From: Methyloversatilis thermotolerans
GTDB lineage: Bacteria > Pseudomonadota > Gammaproteobacteria > Burkholderiales > Rhodocyclaceae
NCBI RefSeq assembly: GCF_000372885.1
Contig: NZ_KB889967.1
Location: 2,228,655-2,292,654, forward strand
DNA length: 64,000 nt
Direction of reading: 5' to 3'
Below are positions 21,075 to 32,244 of this stretch, piece by piece. Under the pieces are notes generated by a model, which did no database searches, had not been told where the DNA came from, and saw only the letters and a program-made list of their open reading frames with translations. How positions within the stretch are numbered: the stretch's first letter is position 1; the number at the start of each line of letters is the position of its first letter. Made by a program: the position numbers and the translations under genes.

Positions 21075-21213
21075 GGGCGCTCCAGTCCAGTCAGCAAACC
21101 CGTCGGCGCCACGCCGGCGAGCGGTAGCGCCCGATTATCCCGCATAGTCATCCGCCGGCCCAGACGGGACGGGTGAATGGCCTTGGCCGGCGCTCTGTCG
21201 CGACCGCCGCCCA

Positions 21214-22125
21214 TCACTCGGTGTCGTCTTGCTGCGTCGCGGCGACGCCATGTGCCATCGCGTAGTCGTACAGCAGCTTGCGTGGCGCGCCCGTGATGTG
21301 CTGCGCCACCTTGACGGCGCGACTGGGCGGCAGTTCGTCGAGCAGTACGTCCAGAGTGCGCTGCGCGACCGCATCGAGTCCGTCCTGCTGCGGCGCCCCC
21401 GCCAGCAACAGCACGAATTCGCCACGCTGCCGGTTCGCGTCCGCCGCCAGCCAGGCTGGAGCCTCGGCCACCGGCAGCCGCACGATCTGTTCGAACAGCT
21501 TGGTCAGTTCGCGTGCGATCACCAGTTCGCGTTCCGCCTGCATGACCGCCGCAATATCGGCGACACACTCGACGATGCGGTGCGGCGCCTCGTAGAACAC
21601 CAGAGCACAGTCGTGGTCGCGCAGACTGTCGAGCGCCCTGCGGCGTGCCGCCGCTTTCACCGGCAGGAAACCGACGAAGCGGAACTGCGCATCGAGCAGG
21701 CCGCTGGCCGACAGCGCCACGATTGCGGCACTGGGGCCGCTCACCGGCACCACCCGATAGCCCGCGTCCTGCACCGCGCGCACCACGCGGGCGCCGGGAT
21801 CGGACACCGCCGGGGTGCCGGCATCCGACACCAGTGCCACCCGCCGGCCTGCAGCCAGCGCCGCGATCAGCCGCGCGGCACCGGCACGCTCGTTGTGCTC
21901 ATGCACCGCAATCAAAGGTGCACGCAGTCCGAGGTGACGCGCCAGCCGCGATGTCTCGCGCGTGTCCTCGCAGGCGATCAGGTCGGCCGCCCGCAGCGCC
22001 GCGACCGCGCGCGCGGACAGCTCACCGAGATGTCCGATCGGCGTGCCGACGACATACAATGTCGATGTCATGAACCCGGAAGAAGCATCGTCTCCGGAGG
22101 TGAGCGGCATGTCGTCTGTATTCAT
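21214..22125 (-). CDS. rsmI: 16S rRNA 2'-O-ribose C1402 methyltransferase RsmI
   Basis: 303 aa SAM-dependent methylase of the tetrapyrrole-methylase fold. LYVVGTPIGHLGELS, ACEDTRETSRL, VSDAGTPAVSDPG and VSGPSA are characteristic. It methylates C1402 of 16S rRNA. The start was placed at the ATG with AGGA just upstream; an ATG 54 nt downstream, directly before TSTLYVVGTPIG, is a credible alternative and would give 285 aa. It is divergent from yraN with about 17 nt between starts. Confidence 0.93.
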   Translation of the reverse strand: MNTDDMPLTSGDDASSGFMTSTLYVVGTPIGHLGELSARAVAALRAADLIACEDTRETSRLARHLGLRAPLIAVHEHNERAGAARLIAALAAGRRVALVSDAGTPAVSDPGARVVRAVQDAGYRVVPVSGPSAAIVALSASGLLDAQFRFVGFLPVKAAARRRALDSLRDHDCALVFYEAPHRIVECVADIAAVMQAERELVIARELTKLFEQIVRLPVAEAPAWLAADANRQRGEFVLLLAGAPQQDGLDAVAQRTLDVLLDELPPSRAVKVAQHITGAPRKLLYDYAMAHGVAATQQDDTE

Positions 22126-22142
22126 TTTCCTGGGGCCCGCGA

Positions 22143-22550
22143 ATGGCCCGTCATTCTGAGCGCCCGACGCAGGCGCCACAAGCCGGACACACCGCTGGCC
22201 AGCACGCCGGTGCGACCGCCGAGGCACTCGCTGCCCGCTTCCTGCAGGCGCGCGGTCTGCGCATCATCGGCCGCAACCTGCGCTGGCGCGATGGCGAGCT
22301 CGACCTGATATGCGAACACGGCGACACCATCGTGTTCGTCGAAGTAAGGCTGCGCCGCAGCAGCCGCTTTGGTGGTGCGGCTGCCAGCGTCGATGGCGTG
22401 AAGCAGGCACGCCTCATCCGCGCCGCACAGCGCTGGCTGGCCGGTGCCGGCCGACGCGCGCAGGGACGGCCCGCCCGTTTCGACGTGATCGCGATGTCCG
22501 GTCTGCACATGGAGGACATCGACTGGATACGCGATGCATTCGCGCTCTAG
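22143..22550 (+). CDS. UPF0102 (YraN-like) endonuclease-fold protein
   Basis: 135 aa. GATAEALAARFLQARGLRIIGRNLRWRDGELDLI and IVFVEVRLRRSSRFGGAAASVDGVKQARL match the UPF0102/YraN family, a restriction-endonuclease-like fold with catalytic-type Glu/Asp and Glu-x-Arg positions. Its cellular role is not established. It is divergent from rsmI and overlaps the following HIRAN gene by 17 nt, echoing the E. coli yra neighbourhood. Confidence 0.9.
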   Translation: MARHSERPTQAPQAGHTAGQHAGATAEALAARFLQARGLRIIGRNLRWRDGELDLICEHGDTIVFVEVRLRRSSRFGGAAASVDGVKQARLIRAAQRWLAGAGRRAQGRPARFDVIAMSGLHMEDIDWIRDAFAL

Positions 22551-22935
22551 ACGTCTGTTCTGCGCCACGGCGGCACTGCTGCTGTCCGCGGCCGCATCGG
22601 CGGATGGCCTGCGCATGCTGGTGCAACGCTCACCGCTGGCGGGCGCCCAGTATCACCGGCTGGCCGAGGCGTGGCCCCGCATGCGGGAAGGCGACGCGCT
22701 CGCGCTGGAGCGCGAACCGGACAACCGGCACGACAAGCGGGCGATACGCGTGTTATGGCGGGGCATCATGATCGGCTACCTGCCGCGCGCAGCCAACTTC
22801 GATGCGGCAGGTGAAATGGATGCCGGTCGCCGGCTGAGCGCCCGCGTCGGCCACATGCAGGCGGACCCCGATCCCTGGAAGCGCCTGCGCATCGATGTGT
22901 GGGCGGATCTGCATCCCCCCGGCGAGCGCCGCTGA
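22534..22935 (+). CDS. HIRAN-domain protein with signal peptide
   Basis: 133 aa. Residues 1-24 look like a Sec signal (basic start, hydrophobic LFCATAALLLSAAASA, likely cleavage at ASA-DG). The remainder fits a HIRAN domain: AGAQYHRLAEAWPRMREGDALALEREPDNRHDKRAIRVLWRG followed by IGYLPR. HIRAN domains in DNA-remodelling enzymes bind DNA ends, so an exported copy is unexpected. It overlaps yraN by 17 nt and lies about 110 nt upstream of diaA. Function unknown. Confidence 0.8.
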   Translation: MHSRSRRLFCATAALLLSAAASADGLRMLVQRSPLAGAQYHRLAEAWPRMREGDALALEREPDNRHDKRAIRVLWRGIMIGYLPRAANFDAAGEMDAGRRLSARVGHMQADPDPWKRLRIDVWADLHPPGERR

Positions 22936-22943
22936 CCGGATAA

Positions 22944-24292
<1,349 letters not shown>

Positions 24293-24294
24293 GC

Positions 24295-24720
24295 TCAGGA
24301 GGCGGCGAGACGCCGCCTCAGCCAGCGCATCAGCCCGCCCAGCAGCGGCAGCTTCTCGTACAGTTCCTGCGCCGCATCCCAGTAGTCGCGATGGTCGGCT
24401 ACCCGTCCTTCACGATCGAAACGGAGCCGGCTCGCTCCGACGATGGATTGCGGCCGGCCACGCAGTTCGAAGTGCATCACCCATTCCAGCCAGGCCGCAT
24501 CGCCCTGCCGCATCGCTGACAATACCTCGAAGCGCGGCGCATCCACCTGTGAGTACATGTGGCGGAAGATGCGCGCGATCGCCTCGCGGCCACGCACATC
24601 ATTGAACGGATCGCGAAAGCGCGCATCCGCCGCGTACAGCGCTGCCAGCGCGTCCACCGAGCCGGGCGTGAGCGACTCGAAGGCATGGACGAGCGGACGC
24701 AGCAGTTCATCGGTAGTCAT
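24295..24720 (-). CDS. SnoaL/NTF2-like fold protein
   Basis: 141 aa. HAFESLTPGSVDALAALYAADARFRDPFNDVRGREAIARIFRHMY and the later WDAAQELYEKLPLLGGLMRWLRRRL fit the NTF2-like fold seen in polyketide-cyclase-type and ketosteroid-isomerase-like proteins. The substrate is unknown. It is convergent with dolP, with 2 nt between stops, and downstream of hrpA on the same strand. Confidence 0.75.
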   Translation of the reverse strand: MTTDELLRPLVHAFESLTPGSVDALAALYAADARFRDPFNDVRGREAIARIFRHMYSQVDAPRFEVLSAMRQGDAAWLEWVMHFELRGRPQSIVGASRLRFDREGRVADHRDYWDAAQELYEKLPLLGGLMRWLRRRLAAS

Positions 24721-24772
24721 CGCGTACGGCTCCGGCGGGATATGGACGAGATTGCGGCGGCGCGGCGCGTGC

Positions 24773-27700
24773 TCAGCCGCGCGCCCGGGATTCCCAGATC
24801 TTCTGCAGCCGCTTGACCGAGACCGGCACCGGCGTGCGCAGTTCCTGCGCGAACAGATTCACGCGCAATTCCTCCAGCAGCCAGCGGAACTCCTCCAGGA
24901 AAGGGTCGGCCACACCAGCGCGCGCCCGCGCGATGCGTTCGCGCTCCCACAGCATGGCCAGGGACTGCCAGTCGGCCATCGCACGCGCATCGCGCGCCGG
25001 ATCGCTGCGCAATTTGTCGATGCGCAGCGCGATCGCCTTCAGGTAACGCGGAAAATGAGCAAGGCGCTCGAAAGGCGTACATTCGACGAAGTGCCGGGTC
25101 ACCAGCGCATCCAGTTGCGCGCGCATGTCGGCGCCGGCATCCGGATGCGCCTTCAATGCCGCCAGCTTCTTGTTCAGCGCCACGTACTCGGTCAGCACGG
25201 TGCCGGCAAGCCGGCCGATTTCCTGCGCCACCAGCGATATGCGCGGCCGCGCCTCGTCGCGTCGCGCGGCGAAACTCGCGGGGTCGGTCGGCCATGGCTC
25301 CATCATGCAGCAGCGGTCTATCGTCGCTGCCACGAGTTGCGCACGCAGTTCCGCCTCGCTGCCCAGACTCATGAACTGCATGGCCATGTCGCGCAGGCCG
25401 GGCAGGCTCTTCTCGATGAATTTCACCTGTTCGCGCAGCTCCAGCGCGAACAGCCGGCGCAGACCGCGGCGATGCACCTGGTGCGCCACTTCCGGCGTGT
25501 CGAACACGCGCACGCTGACCGCGTCACCGTCGTCCTGCAGCGCCGGAAAGCCGATCACCATGCGTCCGGCCACCTCGACTTCCATCAGCTCGGGCAGTTC
25601 GCCGAAGGCCCAGCTCGTATGGCGGCCATCGCCGGCCGGGTGCGCGGTGGCCGGGACTGCGGCCTCGGCCGCCGCGGCGGCCTTGCCCTTCTTTCCGCTA
25701 CGTTCGGGCACCGGTGCCTTCGCGACCGCGTCGCGCGCCCCCAGCGCAGCCAGCGCATCGGCCATGCTGCCACGTGCAGCACTGGCCTTCACGGCATGCG
25801 GCGGAGGCGTTGCCGCCGTTGCGGCTGACTGCGCGGGGCCGGCGGTGAGCACGCGTGGCGCTGCGGCAGGCTGCGCCGGCGCGGTCGGCAGCGCGATGCG
25901 CGCCTGTTCGAAACGGCGCGCCACCTCGTCCTTCAGTCGGGTACGCAGTTCGGCCAGATTGCGCGACTGGCCGAGCACGCGGCCGTGCTCGTCGATCACC
26001 CGCACATTCATGATGAGGTGGGCCGGCAGGTTTTCTGCGCGTATCGCGTCCGGCGGCAGTTTGAGCCCGACGTAGACCTCGATCGCGCGCGCCAGCACCT
26101 TCACCAGCGGCTCGCCATGGTCGTGTTCCTGGCCGAGGAATTCATCGACGAAGCCGCTGATCGGCTGGATGCGGTGGCGCAGCTTGGGCGGAATGGTCTT
26201 GGCAAGCTGCACCACCTTCTCTTCCAGCAAGCCGGGCACCAGCCAGTCCAGCCGCGCCGCCGGAATCTGGTTGAGCAGCGTGAGCGGCACGGTCAAGGTC
26301 ACGCCGTCATCGGCAGCGTTCGGTTCGTGCCGGTACTCCAGCTTCAGCTTCTGCCCCAGCAATTCCATCTTTGCCGGGAAGCGTTCGCTGCTCACACCTG
26401 CGGCCTCGTGCCGCATCAACTGTTCGCGCGTCAGGTAGAGCAGTTTGGGGTTGTCGCGCTCGGCGTCGCGGCGCCAGCGATCCAGGCTGCGCAGGTCGAT
26501 CACGTCGGCCGGCAGGATGGCATCGTAGAAGGCCTCGATCAGCGATTCATCGACCAGCAGGTCCTGCCGGCGCTGCTTTTCCTCCAGCCGCTCGATCTGC
26601 GCGACCAGATCGAGGTTGTGCTGCAGGAATTTCATCTGCCTGAGCGCGATGTCGCTCACATCGCCATTGACCAGCGCCTCGCGGATCAGCAGTTCGCGGG
26701 CGAGTTTCGGATCGGTCTTGCCATACTGCACCGCGCGCTTGGCGTACAGCGTGATGCCATGGATGACGCCGCGCTCCCATGCCACGGTCTCACCGCGGCT
26801 TTTCGACCAGTGCGGCTCATAGGTCGAGCGGCGTATCAGGTGGGCGCCCACCTCCTCCACCCACTCCGGTTCGATGCGCGCGAGACAGCGCGCGAACAGG
26901 CGGGTGGTCTCGACCAGTTCGCCGCACATGATCCACTTGGCGCTCTTCCTGGCCAGCGAAGAACCCGGGTGCGGCCAGAACTTGATGCCTCGCGCGCCCA
27001 GATAGGGCGGCTCGCCGGCGCGCGCGTCCTCGATGCGCTGCCCGAGGTTACCCAGCAGGCCGGTGAGCAGCGCGCGGTGCAGCGCCTCGACCGCGGCCGG
27101 CCTTTCGTTTTCCTTCCAGTCGTGTTCGGCGCACAGCGTGTGCAGTTGAGTGTGCACGTCGCGCCATTCGCGCATGCGCATCCAGTTCAGGAAGTGGTCG
27201 CGGCACCATGCGCGCTGCTTGGCCTGGGACTGGTGGTGCCATACCTCGTCGAATGCCGACCAGGCCTTCAGGTACCACAGGAATTCGCTGCGTTCGTCAG
27301 CGAACTTCGCATGCGCCTGGTCGGCGCTGCCGGCGCGCTCTTCCGGCCGCTCGCGCGGATCCTGCACCGACAGCCCGGCGGTGATGATGAGCACTTCCTT
27401 CAGCGCAGAGTGACTGCGCGCCGCCAGGATCATGCGGCCGACGCGCGGGTCCAGCGGCAGCTTGGCCAGTTCACGGCCCAGTGCGGTGAGCCGGCGTTCC
27501 TCATCCACCGCGCCCAGTTCCTGCAGCAACTGGTAGCCGTCGGCGATCGCGCGCGGCGCCGGCCGGTCGATGAAGGGAAAGTCCTCGACGTCGGCCAGGC
27601 CCAGCGACTTCATGCGCAGGATGACGCCCGCCAGGGACGAGCGCAGGATTTCCGGATCGGTGTGGGCAGCGCGCTGCTTGAAGTCGTCCTCGTCGTACAG

Positions 27701-28915
27701 CCGGAAGCACACGCCGCTGGACACCCGGCCGCAGCGGCCGGCGCGCTGCTTGGCGGCCGACTGCGCGACCGGCTCGACCTGCAACTGTTCCACCTTGTTG
27801 CGGTAGCTGTAGCGCTTCACCCGCGCCAGGCCGGTATCCACCACGTAGCGGATGCCCGGCACGGTGAGCGAAGTTTCGGCCACATTGGTCGACAGGATGA
27901 CGCGGCGTCCGTTCGAGCCCTGGAACACGCGTGACTGTTCCTGCGCCGACTGGCGCGCGAACAGCGGCAGGATGTCGGGCTTCACGCCGGGCAGCCGGCC
28001 ATGATGTTTGCGCAGCGTTTCCGCGCATTCGCGGATTTCGCGCTCGCCCGGCAGGAACACCAGCACGTCGCCCGGACCGCAGGAAAAGGCCTCATCCACC
28101 GCGTCGGCCACTGCGTCGTAAAGGTCTCTTTCCTTGTTCGCGTCGAACGGCCGCCAGCGCATTTCGATCGGATAGAGCCGGCCACTCACCTCGATCACCG
28201 GTGCCGGCCGCCCGTTCTGCGCGAAGTGATTGGCGAAGCGCTCTGCGTCCAGCGTGGCCGAGGTGACGATCACCTTGAGGTCGGGCCGACGCGGCAGGAG
28301 CTGGCGCAGGTAGCCGAGCAGGAAATCGATGTTCAGGCTGCGCTCGTGCGCCTCGTCGATGATGAGCGTGTCGTAGGCCGACAGCCAGCGGTCGTGCTGC
28401 GTTTCCGCCAGCAGGATGCCGTCGGTCATGAGCTTGATTCGGCTGTCTTCCGAGGTACGGTCGGTGAAGCGGATGGCAAAGCCGACCTCGCGGCCGAGCG
28501 GCACCTTCAGTTCCTTCGCCACCCGGTCGGCAGTGGCGCGCGCGGCGATGCGTCGCGGCTGCGTGTGACCGATCAGGCCGCGTGCGCCGCGGCCCAGTTC
28601 CAGGCAAAGTTTGGGCAGCTGCGTGGTCTTGCCGGAGCCGGTTTCGCCGCACACGATGATCACCTGATTCGCAGCCAGCGCTGCGCCGATCTCGTCGCGG
28701 CGGGACGACACCGGCAGTTCTTCCGGATAGTCGACCGCGGGCGCCGACGCACGACGCGCGACCACCTTTGCCTGCGAAGCAGCGATGCGTTCGGCCAGTT
28801 TCGCGGGCCATCTGTCCGGCGCGCGCAGCGCAGGCGCGAGATCGCGCAGCGCACGCGCAATGCTGCCGGCGTCACGGCTCATGCAGGTTTCGAGAAGGGA
28901 ATCGATGTCACTCAT
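24773..28915 (-). CDS. hrpA: DEAH-box ATP-dependent RNA helicase HrpA
   Basis: 1380 aa. Walker A GETGSGKT is at 90-97, HTQPRRIAARATADRVA follows, and the DEAH box is at 187-190; QRAGRCGRV marks motif VI. The long C-terminal region (DUF3418 and OB-fold areas) is present. An Ala/Pro-rich low-complexity stretch around residues 1030-1120 probably explains the length above the E. coli 1300 aa. HrpA acts on stalled or colliding ribosomes and mRNA processing in E. coli. The ATG giving MSDIDSLLE was chosen; a GTG 15 nt upstream is also possible. Confidence 0.93.
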   Translation of the reverse strand: MSDIDSLLETCMSRDAGSIARALRDLAPALRAPDRWPAKLAERIAASQAKVVARRASAPAVDYPEELPVSSRRDEIGAALAANQVIIVCGETGSGKTTQLPKLCLELGRGARGLIGHTQPRRIAARATADRVAKELKVPLGREVGFAIRFTDRTSEDSRIKLMTDGILLAETQHDRWLSAYDTLIIDEAHERSLNIDFLLGYLRQLLPRRPDLKVIVTSATLDAERFANHFAQNGRPAPVIEVSGRLYPIEMRWRPFDANKERDLYDAVADAVDEAFSCGPGDVLVFLPGEREIRECAETLRKHHGRLPGVKPDILPLFARQSAQEQSRVFQGSNGRRVILSTNVAETSLTVPGIRYVVDTGLARVKRYSYRNKVEQLQVEPVAQSAAKQRAGRCGRVSSGVCFRLYDEDDFKQRAAHTDPEILRSSLAGVILRMKSLGLADVEDFPFIDRPAPRAIADGYQLLQELGAVDEERRLTALGRELAKLPLDPRVGRMILAARSHSALKEVLIITAGLSVQDPRERPEERAGSADQAHAKFADERSEFLWYLKAWSAFDEVWHHQSQAKQRAWCRDHFLNWMRMREWRDVHTQLHTLCAEHDWKENERPAAVEALHRALLTGLLGNLGQRIEDARAGEPPYLGARGIKFWPHPGSSLARKSAKWIMCGELVETTRLFARCLARIEPEWVEEVGAHLIRRSTYEPHWSKSRGETVAWERGVIHGITLYAKRAVQYGKTDPKLARELLIREALVNGDVSDIALRQMKFLQHNLDLVAQIERLEEKQRRQDLLVDESLIEAFYDAILPADVIDLRSLDRWRRDAERDNPKLLYLTREQLMRHEAAGVSSERFPAKMELLGQKLKLEYRHEPNAADDGVTLTVPLTLLNQIPAARLDWLVPGLLEEKVVQLAKTIPPKLRHRIQPISGFVDEFLGQEHDHGEPLVKVLARAIEVYVGLKLPPDAIRAENLPAHLIMNVRVIDEHGRVLGQSRNLAELRTRLKDEVARRFEQARIALPTAPAQPAAAPRVLTAGPAQSAATAATPPPHAVKASAARGSMADALAALGARDAVAKAPVPERSGKKGKAAAAAEAAVPATAHPAGDGRHTSWAFGELPELMEVEVAGRMVIGFPALQDDGDAVSVRVFDTPEVAHQVHRRGLRRLFALELREQVKFIEKSLPGLRDMAMQFMSLGSEAELRAQLVAATIDRCCMMEPWPTDPASFAARRDEARPRISLVAQEIGRLAGTVLTEYVALNKKLAALKAHPDAGADMRAQLDALVTRHFVECTPFERLAHFPRYLKAIALRIDKLRSDPARDARAMADWQSLAMLWERERIARARAGVADPFLEEFRWLLEELRVNLFAQELRTPVPVSVKRLQKIWESRARG

Positions 28916-29035
28916 ACCGGGGAGGTGCACGACTCAAGGCTCAAGCGGTGCCTGCCAGAGATGGCCGTGCACGGTGGAACTTGCGCCTTGAATCCGGTTT
29001 CTTGAAGCTTGCAAGGTGAATCCCGCCCGGCGGCC

Positions 29036-29413
29036 TCAGGCCGCAAGGCGATGCCAGAGCCACCAGCCGAGCGCGGTCATCGCCAGCGATCCGAGCACGT
29101 GGGCCGCCACCGCCAGCAACGCCCAGCCGGTTTCGCCACTTTCGAACAGTGCAAACACCTCGCCGGAAAAACTGGAGAAGGTGGTGAGCCCGCCGAGGAA
29201 GCCGGTAGTGAGCAGCAGTCGCAGATGCGCGGGCAGTTCCGGGAAGGCCTGCAGCATGGCAAGCGCGCTCCCCATCAGCAGGCCGCCGATCAGATTCACC
29301 GCCAGCGTACCCAGAGGGAAGCCCGCAAACAGGGGATTCAGCGCGAGCGAAAGACCCCAGCGCAGCCAGGCGCCTGCCGCCGCCCCCACGCCCACCGCCA
29401 TCAGATTCAGCAT
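29036..29413 (-). CDS. crcB: Fluoride channel CrcB/FluC
   Basis: 125 aa with four hydrophobic helices. GAAAGAWLRWGLS near residue 12, PLGTLAVNLIGGLLMG near 40 and the TTGFLGGLTTFSSFSGE pore segment near 70 are the CrcB signature. It exports fluoride as a dual-topology dimer. An in-frame GTG lies 9 nt upstream; the ATG gives the family-like start MLNLMAVGVG. The 52 nt between it and miaA are too short for a fluoride riboswitch. Confidence 0.93.
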   Translation of the reverse strand: MLNLMAVGVGAAAGAWLRWGLSLALNPLFAGFPLGTLAVNLIGGLLMGSALAMLQAFPELPAHLRLLLTTGFLGGLTTFSSFSGEVFALFESGETGWALLAVAAHVLGSLAMTALGWWLWHRLAA

Positions 29414-29465
29414 GTCGCCCACCCGGACTGTCTATCGGCCCGCATTGTAATTCGCCTGCGCGCCG

Positions 29466-30392
29466 TCATCCTGCGCCAGCCACCCGGTCGAGCAGGCGGT
29501 CCATCGCGTCCGCACGCATGCAGTCCACTCTTTCGTCGATCGGCATCGAACGCAGCCAGGTGATCTGACGCTTGGCGAGTTGGCGCGTCGCATAGATGCC
29601 GGTGTTGCGCATGACCAAGGGGTCGGTCAGCCCTTCGAGATAGGCCCACACCTGGCGGTAACCGACGCAACGCATGGACGGCATGCCGGCGTCCAGGCGA
29701 TAGCGTTCGCGCAGCATGCGCACCTCGTCCACCAGCCCTTGTTCCAGCATCTGGTCGAAACGCCGCTCGATACGCGCGTGCAGCCACGCACGGTCTGCCG
29801 GCTCCAGCGACAGCACGGTCATCGGCGGCAGCGGACTGTCCGCTTCGCGCCGCGCATAGCTTTCGGCGAGCGGCCGTCCAGTGAGCATGACGATTTCCAG
29901 CGCGCGCTGTATCCGCTGCGCGTCATTCGGCTCCAGCCGGGCCGCGGCATCGGGATCAAGCGCGGCCAGTTGCGCGTGCACCGCCGGCCAACCGTGCTCC
30001 GCGGCACGGCGGTCGATGTCCGCGCGCAACCCGGCGTCAGCCTCCGGCAGATCGGACAAGCCTTCGCGCAGGGCCTTCATGTAGAGCATGGTGCCGCCCA
30101 CCAGCAGAGGAATGCGGTCGCGCGCCAGGATGTCCGCGATCAGGCGGCGCGCGTCCTCGGCGAAGCGCGCGGCCGAATAGGCCTGCTCCGGCGACACGAT
30201 GTCTATCAAGTGGTGCGGACACAGCGCCCGTTCCGCCGCCGTCGGCTTGGCGGTGCCGATGTCCATGTCGCGGAACACCAGCGCCGAGTCGACGCTGATC
30301 ACCTCGACCGGCAGCGCGCGCGCAATGCGCTCGACCGCCGCCGTCTTGCCGCTGGCGGTCGGCCCGAGCAGAGCGAAGGCGCGACCGCTCAT
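29466..30392 (-). CDS. miaA: tRNA dimethylallyltransferase MiaA
   Basis: 308 aa. The P-loop GPTASGKT is at residues 10-17; [31 protein letters not shown] and the tRNA-binding CVGYRQVW follow. It prenylates A37 of tRNAs reading UNN codons. The start ATG overlaps the mutL stop, and the in-frame extension upstream is inside mutL. The mutL-miaA order is common in proteobacteria; hfq is not downstream here. Confidence 0.95.
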   Translation of the reverse strand: MSGRAFALLGPTASGKTAAVERIARALPVEVISVDSALVFRDMDIGTAKPTAAERALCPHHLIDIVSPEQAYSAARFAEDARRLIADILARDRIPLLVGGTMLYMKALREGLSDLPEADAGLRADIDRRAAEHGWPAVHAQLAALDPDAAARLEPNDAQRIQRALEIVMLTGRPLAESYARREADSPLPPMTVLSLEPADRAWLHARIERRFDQMLEQGLVDEVRMLRERYRLDAGMPSMRCVGYRQVWAYLEGLTDPLVMRNTGIYATRQLAKRQITWLRSMPIDERVDCMRADAMDRLLDRVAGAG

Positions 30393-32149
30393 CGGCCACG
30401 CATGAACAGCCGATCCAGCTCGGCCATCGACAGTTGCACCCAGGTGGGCCGGCCGTGATTGCACTGATCGGCGCGCTCGCATGCTTCCATGTCGCGCAGC
30501 AGCGCATTCATTTCCGGCAAGGTCAGCAGCCGGTTCGCCCGCACTGCACCGTGGCAGGCCATGGTGGCCAGCAGCTCATTGCGGCGGCGTTCGACCACCT
30601 GGCTGGCGGGCGCCTCACGCAGTTCCTCCAGCAAGGCACGCAGCAGCGCACCGGTATCGGCGCGCGCAAGCAGTGCCGGCACCGCGCGCACCATCAATTC
30701 CTGCGGACCGGCCTGGCCTACGTCGAAGCCAAGCTTTTCCAGCACGTCGGCGTACTCAAACGCGGTGGCGACCTCGCCGCTGCCCAGCGCCAGCACGGCC
30801 GGGATGAGCAGTCGCTGCACCGCGGGCTCGCCGTCGAGCAACTTCTTCAACTGCTCGTACAGGATGCGCTCATGCGCGGCATGCATGTCGACCAGCACCA
30901 GCCCGCCGGCGTTCTGCGCCAGCACATACACCCCATGCAACTGGGCAATCGCGAACCCCAGCGGCGGCGCACCTTCCTCCTGCACCGGCAGGTCCGGTCG
31001 CTGCATCACCGCCGCGCCCGCCGCGGAGGGCGCGGCCGCGTCCTGCCGCACGAAATCGAAATAGCGGGCCAGGGGCTGCTCGACATTCATCGCCTGCTGA
31101 CGTGCCGGCCATGGCGACGCGACAATACCCGGCTGCGCAGGCGCAGCATCGGCGGCTGGCGACGCGGGCACCTGCACGGCCGGTGCCAGCGCCCGTTCGA
31201 CCGCATGGAACACGAACTGATGCACCGCGCGTGAATCACGGAATCTGACCTCGGTCTTGGCCGGATGCACATTCACGTCGACCGCGCGCGGCTCCACCTC
31301 GATGAACACCACGTACGCCGGATGGCGGGCGCCGTGCAGCACGTCCGCGTAAGCTTCGCGCAAAGCGTGCGCGAGCAGCCGGTCGCGCACGAAACGACCA
31401 TTGACGAAACAGTACTGGGCGTCGCGCCCGGCGCGCGAAAAGGCGGGCTGTGCCGCGAAGCCGCGCACCCGGATCGCGCCCGCATCGGCATCGACGACGC
31501 GCGCGTGCTGCATGAATTCATCGCCGAGCAAGGCCCGCACGCGCCCCGCCATGTCGGTGGCCGGCAGCCGCTGCATGAGCCGGCCGTTGTGCGAGAGCTG
31601 GAAAGCCACGGCAGGCATCGACAGCGCGATGCGGCCGAACACGTCGTCACAATGCCCGTATTCGGTCTGTTCGGTACGCAGGAACTTCCGGCGTGCCGGC
31701 GTGTTGTAGTACAGATCGGCGACATCCACCACCGTGCCGGCATCGAGCGCGGCGGGTTCGACCCTGCCTTCATGGTCGATGCGCCAGGCATGCGTGCTGC
31801 CCGCTTCACGGCTGGTGACGGTGACCCGCGCCACACTGGCGATCGACGCCAGCGCCTCGCCGCGGAAGCCCATGGTCGACACCGATTCCAGATCGTCGAG
31901 CGACGCGATCTTCGACGTCGCATGCCGCGCCAGCGCGAGCGGAAGGTCTTCGCGCGGCATGCCGCAACCGTCATCCGCCACGCGCAGCCGCTTCACGCCA
32001 CCGGCCTCGAGCTGCACGCGAATGTCGCGGCTGCCCGCATCAAGACTGTTTTCCAGCAATTCCTTCAACACGGAGGCCGGGCGCTCGACAACTTCGCCGG
32101 CGGCGATCTGGCTGATCAACGGGTCGTGCAGCAGACGGATGGAAGGCAT
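30389..32149 (-). CDS. mutL: DNA mismatch repair protein MutL
   Basis: 586 aa. The GHKL ATPase motifs are at the N-terminus: LLENSLDAG (residues 31-39), VADDGCGM and [13 protein letters not shown] Pro/Ala-rich linker (about 340-400) leads to the dimerisation domain. There, [12 protein letters not shown] fits the nuclease motif DQHAxxExxxxE except Gln to Met, and CNHGRP fits CPHGRP. The protein may therefore be a nicking endonuclease, unlike E. coli MutL. The ATG opening [21 protein letters not shown] was chosen. Divergent from dedA. Confidence 0.95.
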   Translation of the reverse strand: MPSIRLLHDPLISQIAAGEVVERPASVLKELLENSLDAGSRDIRVQLEAGGVKRLRVADDGCGMPREDLPLALARHATSKIASLDDLESVSTMGFRGEALASIASVARVTVTSREAGSTHAWRIDHEGRVEPAALDAGTVVDVADLYYNTPARRKFLRTEQTEYGHCDDVFGRIALSMPAVAFQLSHNGRLMQRLPATDMAGRVRALLGDEFMQHARVVDADAGAIRVRGFAAQPAFSRAGRDAQYCFVNGRFVRDRLLAHALREAYADVLHGARHPAYVVFIEVEPRAVDVNVHPAKTEVRFRDSRAVHQFVFHAVERALAPAVQVPASPAADAAPAQPGIVASPWPARQQAMNVEQPLARYFDFVRQDAAAPSAAGAAVMQRPDLPVQEEGAPPLGFAIAQLHGVYVLAQNAGGLVLVDMHAAHERILYEQLKKLLDGEPAVQRLLIPAVLALGSGEVATAFEYADVLEKLGFDVGQAGPQELMVRAVPALLARADTGALLRALLEELREAPASQVVERRRNELLATMACHGAVRANRLLTLPEMNALLRDMEACERADQCNHGRPTWVQLSMAELDRLFMRGR

Positions 32150-32244
32150 GGTGGAGCGGAGGGGGAAGCAGCCCAAAGCGCCCGATTCTACGGCCCGTCA
32201 TGCGCATCCGCTATCATCGGCCGTCCTCGAAGCTTCTCATCCCC

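Noticed and set aside
21075-21213. Possible structural RNA such as RNase P RNA between pyrC and rsmI
   Set aside because: I looked for the conserved RNase P core on both strands and did not find it; the gap is also too short at 139 nt.
29414-29465. Fluoride riboswitch before crcB
   Set aside because: Only 52 nt separate miaA and crcB and no riboswitch fold is evident.
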